NCBI RefSeq assembly: GCF_005048855.1
Contig: NZ_SUME01000002.1
Coordinates: 310,001 to 374,000, forward strand
Direction: 5' to 3'
Length of the DNA: 64,000 bases
DNA from: Sphingobacterium olei
Lineage (GTDB): Bacteria; Bacteroidota; Bacteroidia; Sphingobacteriales; Sphingobacteriaceae
The notes below the pieces were generated by a model, which had not been told where the DNA came from, searched no databases, and saw only the letters and a list, made by a program, of their open reading frames with translations. Positions 43,876 to 53,650 of this stretch are shown in pieces. Within the stretch, counting starts at the first letter, position 1; the number at the start of each line of letters is the position of its first letter. Both the position numbers and the translations under genes were made by a program.

Positions 43876-45450
43876 ATGTTAGGAACTCGTATGTCTGCTT
43901 TTCTAAAATTATCGAAAAGAGACTTAAAATATGACTTACCAGCGAGTATTGTTGTATTCCTGGTAGCTTTACCCCTATGTTTGGGTATTGCAATGGCATC
44001 CGGTGCGCCATTATTTGCCGGAGTATTAACAGGGGTTATTGGGGGGATTGTGGTAGCGTCTATCTCGGGTTCCCCACTTAGTGTAAGCGGACCAGCCGCC
44101 GGATTAACTGTTATCGTATTAGGTGCCATCCAAGATCTAGGTGCATATGAAACTTTCTTATTGGCTGTATTGATTGCTGGAGCTGTTCAACTGGTATTGG
44201 GCATTTTGAAAGCTGGAATGATAGGGAACTATTTTCCCTCAGCCGTAATATTGGGAATGCTTGCTGCAATTGGTATCACCATCATACTAAAACAATTGCC
44301 TTTGGCAGTAGGATTATCTGAATCTCACGCTTTTGAATTGGATAATGGAGGCGGCATCTCTGCTTTCACGGATACTATCTTTTCAGCAGTAAATTGGGGA
44401 GCCGCTATAATCTGTTTTTTATCGCTAGCAATTCTCATATACTGGCCAAAGATAAAAACGGTAAATAAGGTTCCAGCTCCTTTGGTTGTCGTTCTTGTCG
44501 GAGTCGGACTAAGCATAGCATTCGCAGGCAGTTCTTGGGGGTTAAATCCAAATCATTTTGTATCCATTCCTGTGGTTTCCTCATTTACCGAATTTACTGG
44601 ATTATTTATTTTTCCTGATTTCACGCAGATCTTAAATAAAGATGTTTGGATAGTGGCTGTCACCATCGCAATCATAGCCAGTTTGGAAACACTCCTGAGT
44701 ATAGAAGCAGTAGACAAACTTGACCCCTTCAAACGCAATTCTCCTACTAATAGAGAATTAGTAGCACAAGGTATAGGCAACATGACAAGTGGTCTATTGG
44801 GTGGTTTGCCGATGACCTCCGTAATCGTTCGCTCATCGGCAAATGCAAATGCCGGAGGTAGAACTCGTCAGTCGGCCATCTTTCATGGTATTTGGTTGCT
44901 AGCAGCCTTGGTTGCTATTCCTTCTCTTATCAACTTAATCCCACTATCCTGTTTAGCTGCCATTTTATTGCACACAGGGTATAAACTAGCTAACCCTGCG
45001 CTTTTCAAAAAAATATACCATAAGGGCCTAGATCAGTTTATTCCTTTCGCGGTCACCGTAGTTGCAATTGTTGCAACGGATTTATTAATGGGAGTTGGAA
45101 TAGGAATTGTTGTAGCAACATTCTATATTTTACGTGCCAATATGCAAAATGCATACAAGTTTAATATTGAAGAAACTGATTTCAAAAACGAGGCTACGTT
45201 GACATTAGCAGAGGAAGTTTCGTTCCTTAATAAAGTGCCGATTCAACAAAAACTATACAATCTTCCAAAATCGGTAAACCGCGTGGTGATCGACGGACAT
45301 AATAGTAAATTTATAGATAAAGATGTTATTGAAGTGATCAAAGATTTTGAACAAAATGCCTTGAGCAAAGGACTCGAAATCGAACTAAATGATGTAAACT
45401 ATAAAAAAAAAACATACCGGAAGAAACAAAAACTTCAGAAAGTAATTTAA
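43876..45450 (+). CDS. SulP family inorganic anion transporter
   Basis: I start it at the ATG at 43876 (MLGTRMSAFLKLSKRD). The longer frame from 43834 adds 14 residues without support, and the ATG at 43891 is also possible. The protein has about 524 residues with 10-12 membrane helices and the SulP signature DLPASIVVFLVALPLCLGIAMASGAP near the N-terminus. The cytoplasmic C-terminal part (about 440-524) is a short STAS-like domain (VVIDGHNSKFIDKDVIEVI). SulP proteins carry sulfate, bicarbonate or other anions. A carbonic anhydrase gene follows directly, so bicarbonate is the likeliest cargo. Confidence 0.9.
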   Translation: MLGTRMSAFLKLSKRDLKYDLPASIVVFLVALPLCLGIAMASGAPLFAGVLTGVIGGIVVASISGSPLSVSGPAAGLTVIVLGAIQDLGAYETFLLAVLIAGAVQLVLGILKAGMIGNYFPSAVILGMLAAIGITIILKQLPLAVGLSESHAFELDNGGGISAFTDTIFSAVNWGAAIICFLSLAILIYWPKIKTVNKVPAPLVVVLVGVGLSIAFAGSSWGLNPNHFVSIPVVSSFTEFTGLFIFPDFTQILNKDVWIVAVTIAIIASLETLLSIEAVDKLDPFKRNSPTNRELVAQGIGNMTSGLLGGLPMTSVIVRSSANANAGGRTRQSAIFHGIWLLAALVAIPSLINLIPLSCLAAILLHTGYKLANPALFKKIYHKGLDQFIPFAVTVVAIVATDLLMGVGIGIVVATFYILRANMQNAYKFNIEETDFKNEATLTLAEEVSFLNKVPIQQKLYNLPKSVNRVVIDGHNSKFIDKDVIEVIKDFEQNALSKGLEIELNDVNYKKKTYRKKQKLQKVI

Positions 45451-45512
45451 AAAACTAAACTAAATGCTGTATATTGAATAGCATTTACCGATGCTATTCT
45501 AAATTTAAGAAT

Positions 45513-46160
45513 ATGGGAAATAACGAATTAGAATTAGGATTTAAAAAAATTTTAGACGGAAACAAAGACTGGGTTAATTTTGTAAGTGGAGACACAACCG
45601 GTCGTTTTCAACAACTAGCAAAAGGCCAAAGCCCAGAGATATTATGGATTGGGTGCGCAGACAGCCGCGTACCAGCGAATGAGGTGACCGGTAAAAAACC
45701 CGGAGAAGTGTTTGTACATCGCAACATCGCAAACTTGTGCGTTCACTCGGACATGAGCATGCTATCCGTTCTCGATTATGCAGTTAATGTATTGAAAGTA
45801 AAACATGTGATCGTCGCTGGTCATTACGGATGTGGTGGCGTTGCGGCTTCCTTAAGCCGTAAGCAGTTTGGTATTATCGATAACTGGCTGTGCCATATCA
45901 AAGATGTATATAGACTTCATGCAGCAGAAGTTGATGCAATTGAAGACCCAGAAGAGAAAACAAACAGGTTGGTCGAATTAAATGTAAAAGAGCAAGTATT
46001 TAATCTATGTACAACATCTATTGTGCAGAATGCGTGGAAAGATCGTGAAGATCTGGCTGTACATGGAATGGTCGTTAACATCGGAACGGGTGAATTAATT
46101 GATTTGGATTCTACATTTACAAGTAATGAAGATCTAGGAGATGTCTTCGCTTATAAATAG
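45513..46160 (+). CDS. Beta-class carbonic anhydrase
   Basis: The ATG at 45513 gives MGNNELELGFKKIL, which fits the family. The frame from 45474 adds 13 residues without support. The 215-residue enzyme has zinc ligands Cys48 (CADSRVP), His104 and Cys107 (GHYGCGGV), with the Asp50-Arg52 dyad. It interconverts CO2 and bicarbonate in the cytoplasm. It lies 62 bp after the SulP transporter gene on the same strand, a pairing also known from other bacteria in which transport supplies bicarbonate. A terminator follows. Confidence 0.96.
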   Translation: MGNNELELGFKKILDGNKDWVNFVSGDTTGRFQQLAKGQSPEILWIGCADSRVPANEVTGKKPGEVFVHRNIANLCVHSDMSMLSVLDYAVNVLKVKHVIVAGHYGCGGVAASLSRKQFGIIDNWLCHIKDVYRLHAAEVDAIEDPEEKTNRLVELNVKEQVFNLCTTSIVQNAWKDREDLAVHGMVVNIGTGELIDLDSTFTSNEDLGDVFAYK

Positions 46161-46171
46161 GATCCGACAAA

Positions 46172-46208
46172 AAACTCCGACAAAAAACTTGTCGGAGTTT
46201 TTTTTTGC
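46172..46208. terminator. Terminator between carbonic anhydrase and the 46216 gene
   Basis: Perfect 10-bp arms AAACTCCGAC and GTCGGAGTTT with a 9-nt A-rich loop are followed by six more T. It lies between convergent genes. Confidence 0.9.
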
Positions 46209-46215
46209 TTAGATT

Positions 46216-47487
46216 CTATCTTAAAATAGTTCCTTGAACGGTAACGCCCTTGACATACGGATCGGCGTATTTGCCAACGATTACGGCAAACTCTTCCCGG
46301 CTTACTATCCTATTCTCATCAAATTCACCGGAAAACTTTAATTTGTTAGACCAATCCTTTTGGACTTGTGCATCCATTTCTGTCCCTCTGAAGCTCACAA
46401 ACCTGACCAAGCTTAAAAGATCCTTCCAAGTTAGATACACACCGTCATTATCCATGAACCACAACTGGCTCCTGGAATGTAATTGATTGAATATGGGTTT
46501 AATTTCTTCAAATCTTACGCTATCTTTGGAATCAAAAACGTAGCTACCTTCTTTTTTCCTTCCAGTCAAGAGACCGGCGAGATACATTTTTTCAATTGCA
46601 CGGTAATGAACATGAGACGTCGGGATGTCATGAAGAGGCAACAGCCTCGCTCCATATGTAATCAATTCGGTTTGTAACTTCCGTACGTCAATCTTCTCTG
46701 TTGTAGTTTTGAAAAACGCGCAATATGCCGCCGTCGCTCCCATAGCTTGACCAAGTTGCGCACGCAGAGGAATGCTTTCTGCATTTCGGGCAACCTGAAT
46801 CAGATATTGTGTCGAAAACAGGTTCTGATTTGATTGGCTCAGTATATTATTCAAAACATAGGAATACACAACACTGTCTACTTCACCTACGGCAACCGTA
46901 GTACGTGATAGATCCAGCGAATGAGCATCTGCACGGGATATTCTTCCGGGTTTATAATAACCTTCCATACCATTCACCAATGATCGTAATTTCCCTTCTT
47001 CCGTGGCGTCAATGATAGCACGTATGGTATATTTCTGCTTGTTTGATAAGGTTACTTCCCAATCTTTTTTCCTTCGCAACACGGATTGCACCGACAAAGC
47101 CTTCATTACGGTGAGATTGGGCTGCGTAGAAATGATCTTTTCCAACGCATTCATTGCTAGTCGTGGGTTGATATCACGCTTTACCATCTGTCCTATAGAA
47201 TCGTTGACGTATTTACTCATTGCTATTTTCATCAACATATCCATCCAAATACCTCCATCTAAATTAGCATTAGATAAAATGTTAGTGTCTCCTATAGTAA
47301 GTGATGGCACCATTTGCTCCTGCTCCAATACCCAAAGTGTGGGAACGCTGGATTGTGCACTTTGTACAGCAGCCGTAAAGGCTTCTATATCCGAACCATA
47401 CACCAGTAAGGTTGGTTTAGCTTTTTTTTGTGCCATTAATAGTGCGGGACTGATAAGGAATATAAAAATATAAAGACGAAATTTCAT
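46216..47487 (-). CDS. Exported FAD-dependent-oxidoreductase-like protein with degenerate nucleotide-binding loop
   Basis: The 423-residue protein has a signal peptide (MKFRLYIFIFLISPALLMAQ). It then has LLVYGSDIEAFTAAVQSAQSS, the position of the Rossmann GxGxxG in FAD-dependent oxidoreductases, but the glycine pattern is broken (YGSDIEA). The downstream IRAIIDATEEGKLRSL matches the second FAD-contact region and SRADAHSLDL the mid-part. It is shorter than typical family members (450-650). It may no longer bind FAD tightly. The function is unknown. It is the only gene in its direction in this interval. Confidence 0.65.
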   Translation of the reverse strand: MKFRLYIFIFLISPALLMAQKKAKPTLLVYGSDIEAFTAAVQSAQSSVPTLWVLEQEQMVPSLTIGDTNILSNANLDGGIWMDMLMKIAMSKYVNDSIGQMVKRDINPRLAMNALEKIISTQPNLTVMKALSVQSVLRRKKDWEVTLSNKQKYTIRAIIDATEEGKLRSLVNGMEGYYKPGRISRADAHSLDLSRTTVAVGEVDSVVYSYVLNNILSQSNQNLFSTQYLIQVARNAESIPLRAQLGQAMGATAAYCAFFKTTTEKIDVRKLQTELITYGARLLPLHDIPTSHVHYRAIEKMYLAGLLTGRKKEGSYVFDSKDSVRFEEIKPIFNQLHSRSQLWFMDNDGVYLTWKDLLSLVRFVSFRGTEMDAQVQKDWSNKLKFSGEFDENRIVSREEFAVIVGKYADPYVKGVTVQGTILR

Positions 47488-47548
47488 TTGTGTGATATTT
47501 ATTCCGAAAATACATAAAATTAATTTATAACATAAATGGAAACTTTCC

Positions 47549-47579
47549 TTGTGAAAAAAAGGAAAGTTATCTAAGTTTG
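47549..47579 (+). promoter_or_regulatory. Promoter abutting glnS, predicting a leaderless or near-leaderless mRNA
   Basis: TTG at 47549-47551 and TAAGTTTG at 47572-47579 are 20 bp apart, matching the consensus. The ATG of glnS is at 47584, so transcription would begin at or next to the start codon. Confidence 0.5.
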
Positions 47580-47583
47580 CTAC

Positions 47584-49254
47584 ATGATAGAAGAAGAAAA
47601 ATCATTAAATTTTATCGAAGAAATTATTGAAGAAGATCTTCGTAAAGGAACGCACGACGGAAGAGTCCTGACGCGTTTCCCTCCCGAACCTAATGGTTAT
47701 CTTCATATTGGACATGCCAAATCAATTTGCTTGAATTTTGGCTTAGGGCAAAAATATAATGGATTGACGAACTTACGCTTCGACGACACTAATCCTGTTA
47801 CAGAGGATGCCGAGTATGTCGAAAGTATTAAACGTGACATCCAATGGCTTGGATTCCAATGGGCACAAGAACTATACACGTCTGATTATTTCGACACATT
47901 GTACCAATATGCTGTAGACTTAATCAAAAAAGGATTAGCCTACGTAGACGACAGCACGGCGGAGGAAATCGCAGCTTCAAAAGGCACCCCTACGGAACCG
48001 GGCATGCCAACCCCATACCGTAGTCGTTCCGTTGAAGACAACTTAAGGCTCTTTCAACAAATGCGCGAGGGTAAATATAAGGACGGAGAAAAGGTATTAC
48101 GTGCGAAAATAGATCTGGCCAACCCCAATATGCACCTTCGCGATCCATTATTGTACCGTATCAGACACGTGTATCATCACCGTACTGGGGATAAATGGTG
48201 TATTTATCCGATGTATGACTTTGCACACGGACAATCGGATTCGATAGAAAAAATTACGCATTCTATATGTACGCTGGAGTTCATCCCACATCGTCCATTA
48301 TACGATTGGTGTATTGAGAAGTTAGAAATTTTCCCGTCTAAACAATATGAGTTTGCCCGTCTCAACATGACATACACGGTTATGAGCAAGCGTAAATTGC
48401 TACAATTGGTAAACGAAAAATTTGTTGAAAGCTGGGATGATCCTCGCATGCCTACAATTTCAGGATTACGCCGAAGAGGGTATACAGCAGCAAGTATTCG
48501 CAACTTCTGTGATAAAATCGGTGTTCAGAAGCGTGAAAATATGATCGACGTCAGTCTGCTGGAATTCTGTATCCGTGAAGATTTAAACAAAACGGCATGG
48601 CGTCGCATGGCTGTATTGGATCCCATCAAATTGGTGATCACAAATTATCCAGAAGGTCAGGTAGAAGAATTGACTGGTGAAAACAATCCAGAAGCAGAAG
48701 GAGGAGAAGGATCTCGTCGTATCCCTTTCACGAACCAATTATGGATTGAGCGTGATGATTTCATGGAAGAACCGCCAAAGAAATTCTTTCGTCTGGGAGT
48801 CGGTTTATCCGTGAGGTTAAAACATGCCTATATCGTAGAATGCCATGATTTTGTGAAAGATGCCGATGGAAAGGTTATCGAAGTACACTGTAACTACATC
48901 CCGACCTCCAAATCGGGTGAGGATACCTCAGGACTAAAAGTAAAAGGAACGATCCACTGGATATCGGCACCTCATGCTAAAGAGGCTGAGGTACGCCTTT
49001 ATGATCGCTTATTCCATGATGAAAATCCGGCTGCTGCAGATGATTTCAAATCTTCTATTAATCCAGACAGCTTACAAATCATTAACAAAGCTTATATTGA
49101 ACCTGATCTAGCTAGAGCACAGGCAGGTAAAGGTTATCAATTTATCCGTTTAGGATACTTTACACTAGATACCAAATCTTCTCCAGATCATTTAGTTTTT
49201 AACCGCACGGTAACGCTAAAAGATTCCTGGGCAAAAGAAATCAAAAAAAGATAA
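47584..49254 (+). CDS. glnS: Glutaminyl-tRNA synthetase
   Basis: The 556-residue class I synthetase has the HIGH motif at 41-44 ([16 protein letters not shown]), LRFDDTNP, the KMSKS-equivalent VMSKRKLL, and C-terminal anticodon-binding beta-barrels. It charges tRNA-Gln in the cytoplasm. The direct GlnRS route is usual for Bacteroidota. The N-terminus ([13 protein letters not shown]) is standard, so the ATG at 47584 is the right start. A weak terminator follows. Confidence 0.98.
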   Translation: MIEEEKSLNFIEEIIEEDLRKGTHDGRVLTRFPPEPNGYLHIGHAKSICLNFGLGQKYNGLTNLRFDDTNPVTEDAEYVESIKRDIQWLGFQWAQELYTSDYFDTLYQYAVDLIKKGLAYVDDSTAEEIAASKGTPTEPGMPTPYRSRSVEDNLRLFQQMREGKYKDGEKVLRAKIDLANPNMHLRDPLLYRIRHVYHHRTGDKWCIYPMYDFAHGQSDSIEKITHSICTLEFIPHRPLYDWCIEKLEIFPSKQYEFARLNMTYTVMSKRKLLQLVNEKFVESWDDPRMPTISGLRRRGYTAASIRNFCDKIGVQKRENMIDVSLLEFCIREDLNKTAWRRMAVLDPIKLVITNYPEGQVEELTGENNPEAEGGEGSRRIPFTNQLWIERDDFMEEPPKKFFRLGVGLSVRLKHAYIVECHDFVKDADGKVIEVHCNYIPTSKSGEDTSGLKVKGTIHWISAPHAKEAEVRLYDRLFHDENPAAADDFKSSINPDSLQIINKAYIEPDLARAQAGKGYQFIRLGYFTLDTKSSPDHLVFNRTVTLKDSWAKEIKKR

Positions 49255-49257
49255 TAT

Positions 49258-49285
49258 AAATAAGGAGGCCAATACCTCCTTATTT
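49258..49285. terminator. Stem-loop between glnS and the DUF2723 gene
   Basis: Arms AAATAAGGAGG (49258-49268) and CCTCCTTATTT (49275-49285) pair perfectly around a 6-nt loop between convergent genes. The stem is AT-rich with short flanking T runs. Confidence 0.7.
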
Positions 49286-49290
49286 ACCTT

Positions 49291-52200
49291 CTATTGAAGG
49301 TGGTAAATTTTCTTATATTTATCATTCAGTGCCACAGTAGCGGCCAATAGTTCTTCATCATCCGCATCCGATAATATCTTTTGATAATTATCTAAAGATG
49401 CAAACGCCAATCTCAAGCCCCTTCCATCCAAAGCAGCATTTTTATCCTGCATTACAGCATAATTATAATTCATTTCTTCATCAACGAATCTTAAATTTTT
49501 ACCCGTAAGCAACCTAGCTTTTTCCAGTTCCTTTGTTTTATAGAGCGTATCCACGATAACACTGTTGAGGTATGCCTGTTTCATACTTGACACCTTTTTA
49601 GGCATATTGTCGTATGCGATCAAAGCGACCTCTTTTGCCTTGTCAAATTTATTTTCGGTCATTAAAGATGTCAAGGAATTCAAAAAAACATTACTCAAAA
49701 TAAAATTCTCATACATAAAATTGGAATCGGGATCAAAATGTTCTAAAGTATGTATATTCCCCCATCTATATTTTTGCGTTATATTGCGATGCAAGGTGTC
49801 ACTGTTTATTAATGTAATTTCATCCGATATCTGGTTCAACTCCACGGGCATTAATCGATATACAAACCCTTCAGAAACTAAGTATTTATCCAATCCCATG
49901 AGGCTTTCTTCAGGAAGCATCATACCGAAATAAATAGGCCTCTCCCAATTGTTATTGGCCAATATTTCCATCATACAAAGTTCCGCCCGGCTTACATAAT
50001 CTTTATTGTAGATCCATTCCATATGGTCTGGGATCGCCTTCTCCCAATCCTTTGGCACAACCTTATTTCGAATCACAGAATCCTTATCTATCGGTAACTG
50101 TATTTTTTTAGTAGGGAGTATATTGACGTATTCGCCATTCTGCATCTGGATTTGGTTATTTCGGTTATCCGATAACATAATATCCACCAAAGTCCTTACA
50201 TCCGTATGTGTCTCTATGTTCATATCTACCACAGGAAGACCATCCCTAACTCCTTTTGCGATCTTTGATACCTCAAAATTTAAAGGCAAACGCTTTGCCT
50301 CATTTATATCTTGCATAGATTGTTTCACATACCAATCCGATTGCAAATAACTTAAATTGACAATACGCACATCGGTACGAATTCCCTCGACCTCCTGCAA
50401 ATACCATAACGGAAAGGTGTCGTTGTCGGCATAGGTAAACAAAATAGCATTGGGTTCACAGGATGTTAAATAGTTGAAAGCAACTTCCCTCGTCATCGCT
50501 CTATCTGCTCGGTTGTGATCATCCCAGTTCTCGGTTATCAAAAGCCCAGGACCGACAGCCAAGCAGATCGCAAGAGATAAAAGGGAAGCAGGAATCAACA
50601 TGATCTTCCGCTTCATGATATCGATCATGCCAAATACCCCTAAGCCTATCCAAATGGCAAAAACATAAAATGAACCTGCATAGGCATAGTCTCGCTCGCG
50701 GGGCTGCATTGGCGTCTGATTAAGATAAATGACGATAGCAATCCCTGTAAAAAAGAATAGAAGCGCCACAATCAATGCATCCTGTTTACGACGTTTGATA
50801 TGCCAAAGCAAACCCATTATACCTAACAGTAGCGGTAGGAAAAAATAATTGTTTCTTGAAGGATCGGATTGCATGGAAGGAGATAATGCTTCTTGTCCAC
50901 CGAGACGAGCGTTATCTAAGAAATTAATTCCTGAAAGCCAATTTCCTTCTGTATACGTACCATGCCCTTGTTTATCATTTTGCCTTCCAGCGAAATTCCA
51001 CATAAAATAACGCATATACATATCATTCAACTGATATGAAAAAAAGAAATTCAAATTATCCGCAAAAGTTGGTGATTGCGTTGGGTTTAGATTTAAATAA
51101 TGCTGATAATAGGCGGTATGTTTTTCGCTATACATCCGCGGAAAAAGCGTCTCTTTGTCATAGGTATATTTGCGATTGGTTTCAATTTTGGTGTACCCGT
51201 TTTCATCTTTGCGATAGGTATATTGCGTCTGCGCCTCCTTTACTTTTGCATCAAAACTTGAACCTTTCAACAGGGGTTCACTGGCATATTGTTCCCGGCT
51301 TAAATAGCCTAAGAAAGAGAACACATTATCCGGGCCATTATTATTCAGCGAAATGTTAGTTTGGGCACGTATCAAAAGCATAGAATATGAGCTGAACCCC
51401 ACAAGAACAAAGCAAATTCCTAAAACAACAACATTCAAAATTGGTTTGGTTCTGCGAATTGAATAAACAACCCCAAAAATCAAGGCTCCAAGAATAAACG
51501 CCATAAAAATCACGATACCAGATCCGAAAGGGAGCCCCAACGTATTGACAAAGAATAGATCAACATATGCTGCAGATTTTACCATATACTGCACCAAACC
51601 CCACAGTATAAAAGCCAATATCAGTATACCCAATCCCAAAGATTTCAAAATACCCTTCCAGGTTATTTGCTCGGTCTTTCTAAAATAAATTACCAACGCC
51701 AATGCAGGGATAGTAAGTAAGTTTAATAAATGCACACCGATAGATAGTCCCATTACATAGGCAATCATAAGCAGCCATTTGTTTGCATCGGGTTCATGGG
51801 CTCTTCTTTCCCATTTTAAAACCAACCAGAATACGACAGCAGTACATAAAGACGACATGGCATACACTTCAGATTCTACCGCTGAATACCAAAATGTATC
51901 CGTAAAACTATAGGCTAAAGCACCAACCATCCCGGCTCCCATAATTTGCAGTATATGCCAATTGGTACCATTACCTTTCTTGTCGATTATTTTACGTGCT
52001 AAAGCGGTAATTGTCCAAAAGAGGAATACGATGGTTAGTCCACTACAAATTGCAGAACCTATATTCATCCAAAAAGCGATACGGGTAGTATCACCGAAAG
52101 CAAAATTAGAAAACAAATTCTGAAGCATTAGAAACAGTGGAGCTCCGGGCTGGTGCACAATTTCTAATTTATACGCCGAAGCTATAAATTCGCCCGTATC

Positions 52201-52299
52201 CCACCAACTGGTAAAGGTATCAGCAGTGGCAATGTATACCATCGTAGCAACAGCCCCACATAGCCAGCCTACAAGATTGTTAATTTTAGCGTAGTTCAT
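49291..52299 (-). CDS. DUF2723 (TMEM260-like) multi-pass membrane protein
   Basis: The 1002-residue protein has many membrane helices in the first 570 residues, then a mainly soluble, helical C-terminal part (about 600-1002). The start region ATADTFTSWWDTGEFIASAYKLEIVHQPGAPLFLMLQNLFS is the DUF2723 signature. The early Asp-Glu pair and the HQPG loop resemble GT-C glycosyltransferases, and the eukaryotic relative TMEM260 is an O-mannosyltransferase. A role in glycosylating exported proteins is therefore a reasonable inference. The protein ends at KKIYHLQ. It follows the metF terminator by about 70 bp. Confidence 0.9.
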   Translation of the reverse strand: MNYAKINNLVGWLCGAVATMVYIATADTFTSWWDTGEFIASAYKLEIVHQPGAPLFLMLQNLFSNFAFGDTTRIAFWMNIGSAICSGLTIVFLFWTITALARKIIDKKGNGTNWHILQIMGAGMVGALAYSFTDTFWYSAVESEVYAMSSLCTAVVFWLVLKWERRAHEPDANKWLLMIAYVMGLSIGVHLLNLLTIPALALVIYFRKTEQITWKGILKSLGLGILILAFILWGLVQYMVKSAAYVDLFFVNTLGLPFGSGIVIFMAFILGALIFGVVYSIRRTKPILNVVVLGICFVLVGFSSYSMLLIRAQTNISLNNNGPDNVFSFLGYLSREQYASEPLLKGSSFDAKVKEAQTQYTYRKDENGYTKIETNRKYTYDKETLFPRMYSEKHTAYYQHYLNLNPTQSPTFADNLNFFFSYQLNDMYMRYFMWNFAGRQNDKQGHGTYTEGNWLSGINFLDNARLGGQEALSPSMQSDPSRNNYFFLPLLLGIMGLLWHIKRRKQDALIVALLFFFTGIAIVIYLNQTPMQPRERDYAYAGSFYVFAIWIGLGVFGMIDIMKRKIMLIPASLLSLAICLAVGPGLLITENWDDHNRADRAMTREVAFNYLTSCEPNAILFTYADNDTFPLWYLQEVEGIRTDVRIVNLSYLQSDWYVKQSMQDINEAKRLPLNFEVSKIAKGVRDGLPVVDMNIETHTDVRTLVDIMLSDNRNNQIQMQNGEYVNILPTKKIQLPIDKDSVIRNKVVPKDWEKAIPDHMEWIYNKDYVSRAELCMMEILANNNWERPIYFGMMLPEESLMGLDKYLVSEGFVYRLMPVELNQISDEITLINSDTLHRNITQKYRWGNIHTLEHFDPDSNFMYENFILSNVFLNSLTSLMTENKFDKAKEVALIAYDNMPKKVSSMKQAYLNSVIVDTLYKTKELEKARLLTGKNLRFVDEEMNYNYAVMQDKNAALDGRGLRLAFASLDNYQKILSDADDEELLAATVALNDKYKKIYHLQ

Positions 52300-52370
52300 A
52301 TCCTAGGAATTAGTTGTTTACGATTAAAGTTAAACACTAGATCCTGTATATCACATGGATTAACACTATT

Positions 52371-52410
52371 TAACAACAAAAAAGAGGCGATTGCCTCTTT
52401 TTTGTTGTTA
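52371..52410 (-). terminator. Perfect terminator hairpin overlapping the metF stop codon
   Basis: Eighteen-base perfect arms (TAACAACAAAAAAGAGGC and its complement) enclose a 4-nt loop. The metF stop codon (52408-52410) lies within the hairpin itself, so translation termination and hairpin folding overlap. Confidence 0.9.
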
Positions 52411-53364
52411 AAATAACTTCTCTACGATTTTTTTTGTTGGCCCAGGATTACTCATGGTATAGAAGTGTAATACCGGTGCCCCAAATTTAATCAGCTCCTT
52501 ACACTGCTCCACAAGCCACTCCCCACCTACTTGCCTTACATCGGCATTAGTCTTACATTCGGATACTGCATCACTGAGTTCCTCTGGAATATCCAAATGA
52601 AAAATCTTTGGCAGCGTAATCAGCTGCTTTTTCGTCGTCAATGGTTTCAGCCCCGGTATAATAGGGACGTGAATACCGTTATCGCGGCATTTGGTTACGA
52701 ATTCTTTATACTTTTCTACATTATAGAACATCTGGGTTACAATAAATTCCGCACCCATATCTACTTTCTTCTTCAACCATTTGAAATCTGTATTGAAATT
52801 GGGCGCTTCAAAATGCTTTTCAGGATAGCCGGCCACACCGATACAAAAGTTCGTTTTTTCAGAAAGCTCAATATCTTCGTGAAGATATTGGCCACGGTTC
52901 ATATCCGCCACCTGTTGCAATAGGTCGGTAGCATACGCGTGCCCACCTGGTGTAGGAATAAAATCCGAATCCCCTTTACGTGCATCGCCGCGGAGCACCA
53001 ATACATTGTCTATTCCTAAGAAATTAAGATCAATAAGTGCGTTCTCCGTTTCTTCTTTCGTAAATCCGCCACATATCAGATGCGGAACAGCGTCAACCTT
53101 ATATTTACTCATGATCGCTGCACAGATAGCTACAGTACCCGGACGCTTGCGGTACGCAACTCGCTCGAGCAACCCATTATCATGTTGTTTATATAGGTAA
53201 TCCTCGCGGTGATAGGTAACATCGATAAAAGGGGGTTTGAACTCCATAAGTTCATCCATTGTCTTGAAGATACTTTGAATACCCTGCCCCTTTGCGGGAG
53301 GCAACAATTCAAAAGAAAACAATGTTTTTCCTTTCGCGTTTTTTATATGATCAACGATTTTCAT
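52408..53364 (-). CDS. metF: Methylenetetrahydrofolate reductase
   Basis: The 318-residue TIM-barrel flavoprotein has the conserved LFSFELLPPAKG start, PFIDVTYHRED, DNVLVLRGDARKG, GAEFIVTQMFYN and the PIIPGLKPL region. It reduces 5,10-methylene-THF to 5-methyl-THF, which supplies the methyl group for methionine synthesis. A SAM-I riboswitch sits 140-250 bp upstream in the 286-bp gap after rimM, so expression should fall when SAM is plentiful. The terminator hairpin overlaps its stop codon. Confidence 0.98.
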   Translation of the reverse strand: MKIVDHIKNAKGKTLFSFELLPPAKGQGIQSIFKTMDELMEFKPPFIDVTYHREDYLYKQHDNGLLERVAYRKRPGTVAICAAIMSKYKVDAVPHLICGGFTKEETENALIDLNFLGIDNVLVLRGDARKGDSDFIPTPGGHAYATDLLQQVADMNRGQYLHEDIELSEKTNFCIGVAGYPEKHFEAPNFNTDFKWLKKKVDMGAEFIVTQMFYNVEKYKEFVTKCRDNGIHVPIIPGLKPLTTKKQLITLPKIFHLDIPEELSDAVSECKTNADVRQVGGEWLVEQCKELIKFGAPVLHFYTMSNPGPTKKIVEKLF

Positions 53365-53502
53365 CTAAATAAATTATCTTAAAGGTGATGAAGCGTGCAT
53401 GAGCTATATTTAATTACCGTCTTTTTGTACGGTAACTCGTGCAGATTTCATTTGATTTTTATTGTTTTAGGCTCAGAGAAAACGCACAGGTATCGTGTTT
53501 CT

Positions 53503-53612
53503 TCAGCTTATCTTTCCCGACCGAAGACGAGTAGAATGCAGCACCTTGACCAAGTGTCAGGTTGCTAAGGCTTCAGTGGGTCTATTCCCTCTGCCTTTCT
53601 CTATAAGCGTCG
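53503..53612 (-). promoter_or_regulatory. SAM-I riboswitch (S-box) controlling metF
   Basis: On the minus strand the sequence reads CTTATAGAGA, AGAGGGAATAGACCC, GAAGCCTTAGCAACCTG, CAAGGTGCT, and closes with GAAAGATAAG. These are the P1 stem (CTTAT/ATAAG), the AGAGGGA core, the conserved GAA...AGCAACCT junction with the kink-turn region, the AAGGTGC core, and the 3' P1 strand. Order, spacing and about 100-nt length fit the SAM-I class. It is followed by TTACCGT/ACGGTAA (about 53416-53438), a possible expression-platform stem. It should switch metF off when SAM binds. Confidence 0.92.
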
Positions 53613-53640
53613 CTAATATCGGCAATAAGAAGTAAAAAGT

Positions 53641-53648
53641 CAAAATTA
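53641..53648 (-). promoter_or_regulatory. Putative -7 element for the riboswitch-metF transcript
   Basis: TAATTTTG on the minus strand is a full match to TAnnTTTG, 29 bp before the aptamer and 3 bp after the rimM stop. No clear -33 partner at the expected spacing. Confidence 0.4.
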
Positions 53649-53650
53649 TT

